Assembly (NCBI GenBank): GCA_022340615.1
Contig: JAJDNO010000015.1
Coordinates: 1 to 57,432 of the forward strand
Direction: 5' to 3'
Origin: Gallionella sp.
Lineage (GTDB): Bacteria > Pseudomonadota > Gammaproteobacteria > Burkholderiales > Gallionellaceae
Length of the DNA stretch: 57,432 bases
This document shows, piece by piece, positions 54,673-57,432 of this stretch. How positions within the stretch are numbered: position 1 is the first letter of the stretch; every line of letters begins with the position of its first letter. The notes beneath the pieces are model-generated. The model was given only the letters and a program-made list of their open reading frames with translations, did not search any database and was not told the origin of the DNA. The translations under genes were made by a program, and so were the position numbers.

Positions 54673-54717
54673 ATTGTGAAACAAACATCATGTTGAAATA
54701 ATATCACAATATGATAT
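54673..54717. promoter_or_regulatory. Operator-like dyads in the MarR/DsrC intergenic gap
   Basis: ATATCA (54701-54706) and TGATAT (54712-54717) form a 6-bp-arm dyad with a 5-bp spacer, a common shape for MarR sites. ATTGTGA (54673-54679) and TCACAAT (54704-54710) form a wider inverted repeat overlapping it. AT-rich sequence here would also carry both promoters. Confidence 0.5.
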
Positions 54718-54780
54718 ATTCGCGATGCAACATTTATGGAGTTACCTTTTCGTTGAACTAGTCCAGTCGGGAGAAATTAT

Positions 54781-55095
54781 ATGCAGTTGCCAGACATTGA
54801 TGACGAAGGCTATCTGGTTGATCCGTCAACGTGGACGGAAGAGATCGCCAGCCATTTCGCCGGCCAGGAGAATATCCAGCTAACGGCCGACCACTGGGAC
54901 GCGATCAACTTCATGCGGAAGTGGTATGAAGAAAGCCAGGTCGCGCCGGATGTGCGCCATGTTACGAAACATCTCGCGGTGCGATTGGGTCCTGAATCGC
55001 GGAACATCATCTTCGAGCTGTTTCCATATGGCTATGTGAAGCAGGCATGCAGGATCGCCGGCATGAAACGGCCCAGGGGCTGGAGTACGGGTTAG
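54781..55095 (+). CDS. DsrC/TusE-family sulfur-relay-like protein lacking the penultimate Cys
   Basis: A 104-residue DsrC-fold protein (DEGYLVDPSTWTEEIA, DHWDAINFMRKWYEE, VAPDVRHVTKHL, FPYGYVKQACRIAG). The upstream cysteine CysB is present (C90) but the catalytic-tail CysA, which is the penultimate residue in DsrC and TusE, is replaced by W101 in the end KRPRGWSTG. So a TusE-like persulfide relay or DsrC trisulfide chemistry is unlikely as such. It is divergent from the MarR gene and precedes a gene 2 bp downstream. Confidence 0.85.
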   Translation: MQLPDIDDEGYLVDPSTWTEEIASHFAGQENIQLTADHWDAINFMRKWYEESQVAPDVRHVTKHLAVRLGPESRNIIFELFPYGYVKQACRIAGMKRPRGWSTG

Positions 55096-55097
55096 GA

Positions 55098-55418
55098 ATG
55101 CTGGTGACTGGCTGGTTTGCCAAAAATCTTGGCGACGCAATGCTGGCAACAGAGGCGCTCGACCAAATCCGGTCAACCTATGCGGCTGTATATGAAGAAG
55201 CGGGGGCCCGTCTGAGCGCGGCGGTGTTTATCCGGCACGAATCGGAGGGCCGTCTTCATTGTGAAGTCATGGCATATTTTTCACCCGAAGCGTTTCGTTT
55301 GGCTGAAGCGTTTGATGCTGTGCCGTGCAGGAAGCCTTCGCCGGGTGATTTAAGCCTGCATGCCGGACCTGAAGATTGCTGGAACCTTTTCGAAACCGCC
55401 CGGAAACCGCAGCAGTAG
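55098..55418 (+). CDS. Hypothetical protein coupled to the DsrC-like gene
   Basis: A 106-residue soluble protein from ATG 55098, directly after the DsrC-like stop, with TAGGA just upstream. Segments AKNLGDAMLATEALDQIR and AVFIRHESEGRLHCEVMAYF suggest an alpha/beta fold; three cysteines are spread out. I recognise no family. Its link to the DsrC-like protein through gene overlap suggests a shared role. Confidence 0.7.
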   Translation: MLVTGWFAKNLGDAMLATEALDQIRSTYAAVYEEAGARLSAAVFIRHESEGRLHCEVMAYFSPEAFRLAEAFDAVPCRKPSPGDLSLHAGPEDCWNLFETARKPQQ

Positions 55419-55438
55419 CAGACCAGAAAGGCGATTTG

Positions 55439-55771
55439 CTACTTTCCGGTCTTGTTTGTTTCCGCCTTGGCGTCCGGTAATTTGGCCTGGTCGCGGGCCT
55501 CATCGGCACGTTCTTCCGCGATGGCCTTGCCGATTGTCATGTCTTCCGGGATCGGGTCGGACTTGCTGCCGATTGTTCCGGGCAACGCAGCATTCATGTG
55601 CCGGATCGCATATCGGGAAAACAGGGCCTTTTCATCGGGCGTCAGTTTCATCAGCGACGGTTTGACGCTGTTGCTCCACTCCTTGATGTCTGTGGGTACC
55701 TTGGTGTCGTGCGGGTCGCCGCTGCACGCGGCCAGCAATAACGCCAGGAAAAGTATCAAAAATGGTTTCAC
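55439..55771 (-). CDS. Small lipoprotein with helical domain
   Basis: A 110-residue lipoprotein precursor starting at GTG 55771: signal sequence KPFLILFLALLLAACS with lipobox LAAC, then a helical, charged region (KLTPDEKALFSRYAIRHMNAALPG) and a tail rich in Lys, Glu and Ala. GAGAGGGA sits before the start. Frames reaching farther upstream are not supported. Family not recognised. It converges with the hypothetical protein gene. Confidence 0.7.
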   Translation of the reverse strand: MKPFLILFLALLLAACSGDPHDTKVPTDIKEWSNSVKPSLMKLTPDEKALFSRYAIRHMNAALPGTIGSKSDPIPEDMTIGKAIAEERADEARDQAKLPDAKAETNKTGK

Positions 55772-55856
55772 GGGTATATCCCTCTCTTGTCCGGATTGAT
55801 GGCTGCTGAAGAAGTCTCGGCTGTATCGGATCATTTTATCGGAATTGCCGTGCCGC

Positions 55857-56474
55857 TTACAGCACATAAACCAGGATCGCAACATAATGTGCCGCACTGC
55901 CGGCCAGCACGAACAGGTGCCAGATACCGTGCGCATGCTTGAGCCGTGTGTCGATCACATAGAAGACGATGCCGACGGTATAGAACACCCCGCCGGCCAC
56001 GAGCCACGCGAATCCGGCCGGGCCGAGCGCATGCAGAAGCTGGAGCAGCGCCACCAGCGCGGCCCAGCCCATCATTACGTAGATCAGCAAAGACAGCATG
56101 CGTGCGCTGTTCTTCAGCCACAGTTCCTGCAGGCTGCCGAGCGCCGCGAGGCCCCATACCACGCCGAACAGCGACCAGCCCCACGGGCCTCGCAGTGTAA
56201 CCAGACAGAACGGGGTATAGCTGCCGGCGATGAGCAGGTAAATGCTGTGGTGATCCAGCTCGCGCATGATCAGCTTCGCGCGCCCGCGCAGGCTGTGGTA
56301 AAGCGACGAGAAGCTGTAGAGCAGGACCAGAGTCGAGCCATATATCGACACGCTGACGATCTTCCATGGATCGCCCTGCAGCGAAGCGACGACGATCAGC
56401 ACGACAGTGCCGGCGATCGCCAGGATGGCACCGATCAGGTGAGTGACCGCGTTGAACCTTTCTCCGTGGTACAT
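55857..56474 (-). CDS. Hemolysin III (PAQR/TrhA) family membrane protein
   Basis: A 205-residue seven-helix membrane protein with the family pattern: ERFNAVTHLIGA, YHSLRGRAKLIMRELDHHSIYLLIAGSYTPF and a C-terminal HAHGIWHLFVLAGSAAHY with the zinc-type His residues. In bacteria this group affects membrane fluidity; the hemolysin label is historical. It is separated from the M23 gene by 17 bp on the same strand. Confidence 0.92.
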   Translation of the reverse strand: MYHGERFNAVTHLIGAILAIAGTVVLIVVASLQGDPWKIVSVSIYGSTLVLLYSFSSLYHSLRGRAKLIMRELDHHSIYLLIAGSYTPFCLVTLRGPWGWSLFGVVWGLAALGSLQELWLKNSARMLSLLIYVMMGWAALVALLQLLHALGPAGFAWLVAGGVFYTVGIVFYVIDTRLKHAHGIWHLFVLAGSAAHYVAILVYVL

Positions 56475-56491
56475 GGTGCCGGCCGTTCAGG

Positions 56492-57346
56492 TCACCGGCG
56501 TCTCGGCAGGAACAAATCCGGGTCGACCATTGTGCCGTTCAGCACCACGCTCCAGTGCAGGTGCGGCCCGGTCGCGCGCCCGGTCATTCCGGAACGCCCG
56601 ATGCGCTGTCCCTTGTTCACCTTCTCGCCGGGTTTGACGCCGATCCGGTCGAGGTGGCAGTACATCGTTATCAGTCCGTCGCCGTGGTCGATGAAGATCG
56701 TCTTGCCGTTGAAGAAATAATCTCCGGTCGCCAGCACCTTGCCGCGCCCGCTTGCCCTGACCGGTGTGCCGCGCGCGACTGCCAGATCGATTCCGGCATG
56801 CGGCGAGCGCGGTTCGCCGTTGAAGAACCGGCGCAGGCCGAAACCGCTGGACTGCCTTCCCTTGGCGGGGAGGATGAAGGACATATCGATACTCTGCGTG
56901 GCGCGCCAGTGATGTTCCAGTTCCTTGATGTGCGTGATCTCGCGCACTGCGCGCGCCTCGTTCTCGGGCGACAATTCGACCTTGCTCTTGTCCTTCAGGA
57001 CGATGTGCTGCTCGGGGTAATCTTTCGAGTTGACCATGAAGTCTTTCATGGTTGTGGCGTCGCCGATTTTGACGCGCAGCTGATGCGGCCCCGGCTCGAT
57101 CGACAGCGGCAGGCCGACCACCGCATACCATTCGTCGCGTTCGGCAGTGACCAGAACGGGCTGCTCGCCCAGCCAGCTTTGCGGCGCAACGGTTTCGGAT
57201 GCGACGCTGCCGAGCGGAATCACCGCAACGCCGCCGGGTACGCTCGAATCGTGAGGCAGGCTGGCTTGTGCCTGCAATGGAAAAGCCAGTGCGAACAGGC
57301 CGAGTCGTAGGAAAATTCGGCGGGTGAGGGCAATTAAGTCAGGCAT
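56492..57346 (-). CDS. M23-family (LytM-like) peptidase
   Basis: A 284-residue exported metallopeptidase: signal peptide (IFLRLGLFALAFPLQAQA), a beta-rich segment (40-120) and the M23 domain (155-284) with zinc ligands H183 and D187 (SPHAGIDLA) and the HLH pair H262/H264 (GPHLHWS). All catalytic residues are intact, so it should cleave peptidoglycan cross-links in the periplasm. AAGGAACC supports the ATG at 57346 over the farther one at 57376. The last 86 bp of the window hold nothing I recognise. Confidence 0.92.
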   Translation of the reverse strand: MPDLIALTRRIFLRLGLFALAFPLQAQASLPHDSSVPGGVAVIPLGSVASETVAPQSWLGEQPVLVTAERDEWYAVVGLPLSIEPGPHQLRVKIGDATTMKDFMVNSKDYPEQHIVLKDKSKVELSPENEARAVREITHIKELEHHWRATQSIDMSFILPAKGRQSSGFGLRRFFNGEPRSPHAGIDLAVARGTPVRASGRGKVLATGDYFFNGKTIFIDHGDGLITMYCHLDRIGVKPGEKVNKGQRIGRSGMTGRATGPHLHWSVVLNGTMVDPDLFLPRRR

Positions 57347-57432
57347 GGTTCCTTGATGTGAAGCTGGCAAAGTCAAATAGTCGGTACCGGGATTATATTG
57401 CGTATGGTTTCATTTCAGGACATTCCGGGACG

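Noticed and set aside
1-57432. CRISPR arrays, tRNA, rRNA, transposases or prophage genes
   Set aside because: No regularly spaced repeats, cloverleaf-like sequences or recognisable mobile-element proteins were seen on either strand.

Overview
The window (57,432 bp, GC-rich, dense, little spacer DNA) looks like chromosome of a betaproteobacterium, probably of the Nitrosomonadales/Gallionellaceae type. That placement is inferred from the mix of gene families (short BamC, RoxA, PilU, a complete urt/ure locus, DsrC-like and DUF3079 proteins) and from codon use; no rRNA or tRNA is present to confirm it. I found no prophage, transposase, CRISPR array, rRNA or tRNA.

Layout. 1-8,450: housekeeping genes (FAH-family hydrolase, DUF1330, psd, AI-2E-type permease, feoAB, dapA, bamC, an MBL-fold hydrolase). 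8,460-12,830: a small lipoprotein, a two-gene unit with the ribosomal oxygenase RoxA, a peroxiredoxin/SlyD-like pair, a 238-bp foldback element and a glycosyltransferase-like gene. 13,001-16,299: ovoA-ovoB, a two-gene ovothiol pathway. 16,296-23,120: a GpsA-like dehydrogenase, pilU with two unknown genes, a class V aminotransferase, a DUF2461 pair, and a gap holding a widespread intergenic repeat. 23,124-31,200: mutS, a PAS-GGDEF protein with FixL-like haem residues, suhB, trmJ-cysE-iscR, dsbB and a GST.

31,374-47,423: a 16-kb urea locus. A very large hybrid kinase, whose N-terminal half is an NCS1 (purine/cytosine/allantoin permease family) transporter joined through a cysteine cluster to a histidine kinase and receiver, overlaps a LuxR-type response regulator. 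Then come urtABCDE (urea ABC importer) and ureDA-ureJ-ureBCEFG (urease, nickel uptake and maturation). The order suggests sensing, import and hydrolysis of urea from one regulated locus. The kinase/regulator pair is the most interesting system here, because a transporter-like sensor for urea or a related nitrogen compound is not a textbook regulator.

47,466-57,346: a small membrane protein, a strong candidate small RNA on the minus strand, an orphan NorD-like VWA protein, a CcoG/NapH-like polyferredoxin with an unusual cysteine-rich tail, unknown membrane proteins, a MarR/DsrC-like divergent pair with operator-like dyads, a lipoprotein, a hemolysin III family protein and an M23 peptidase.

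All calls come from reading the sequence. Family names rest on motif and sequence recognition, not on searches.
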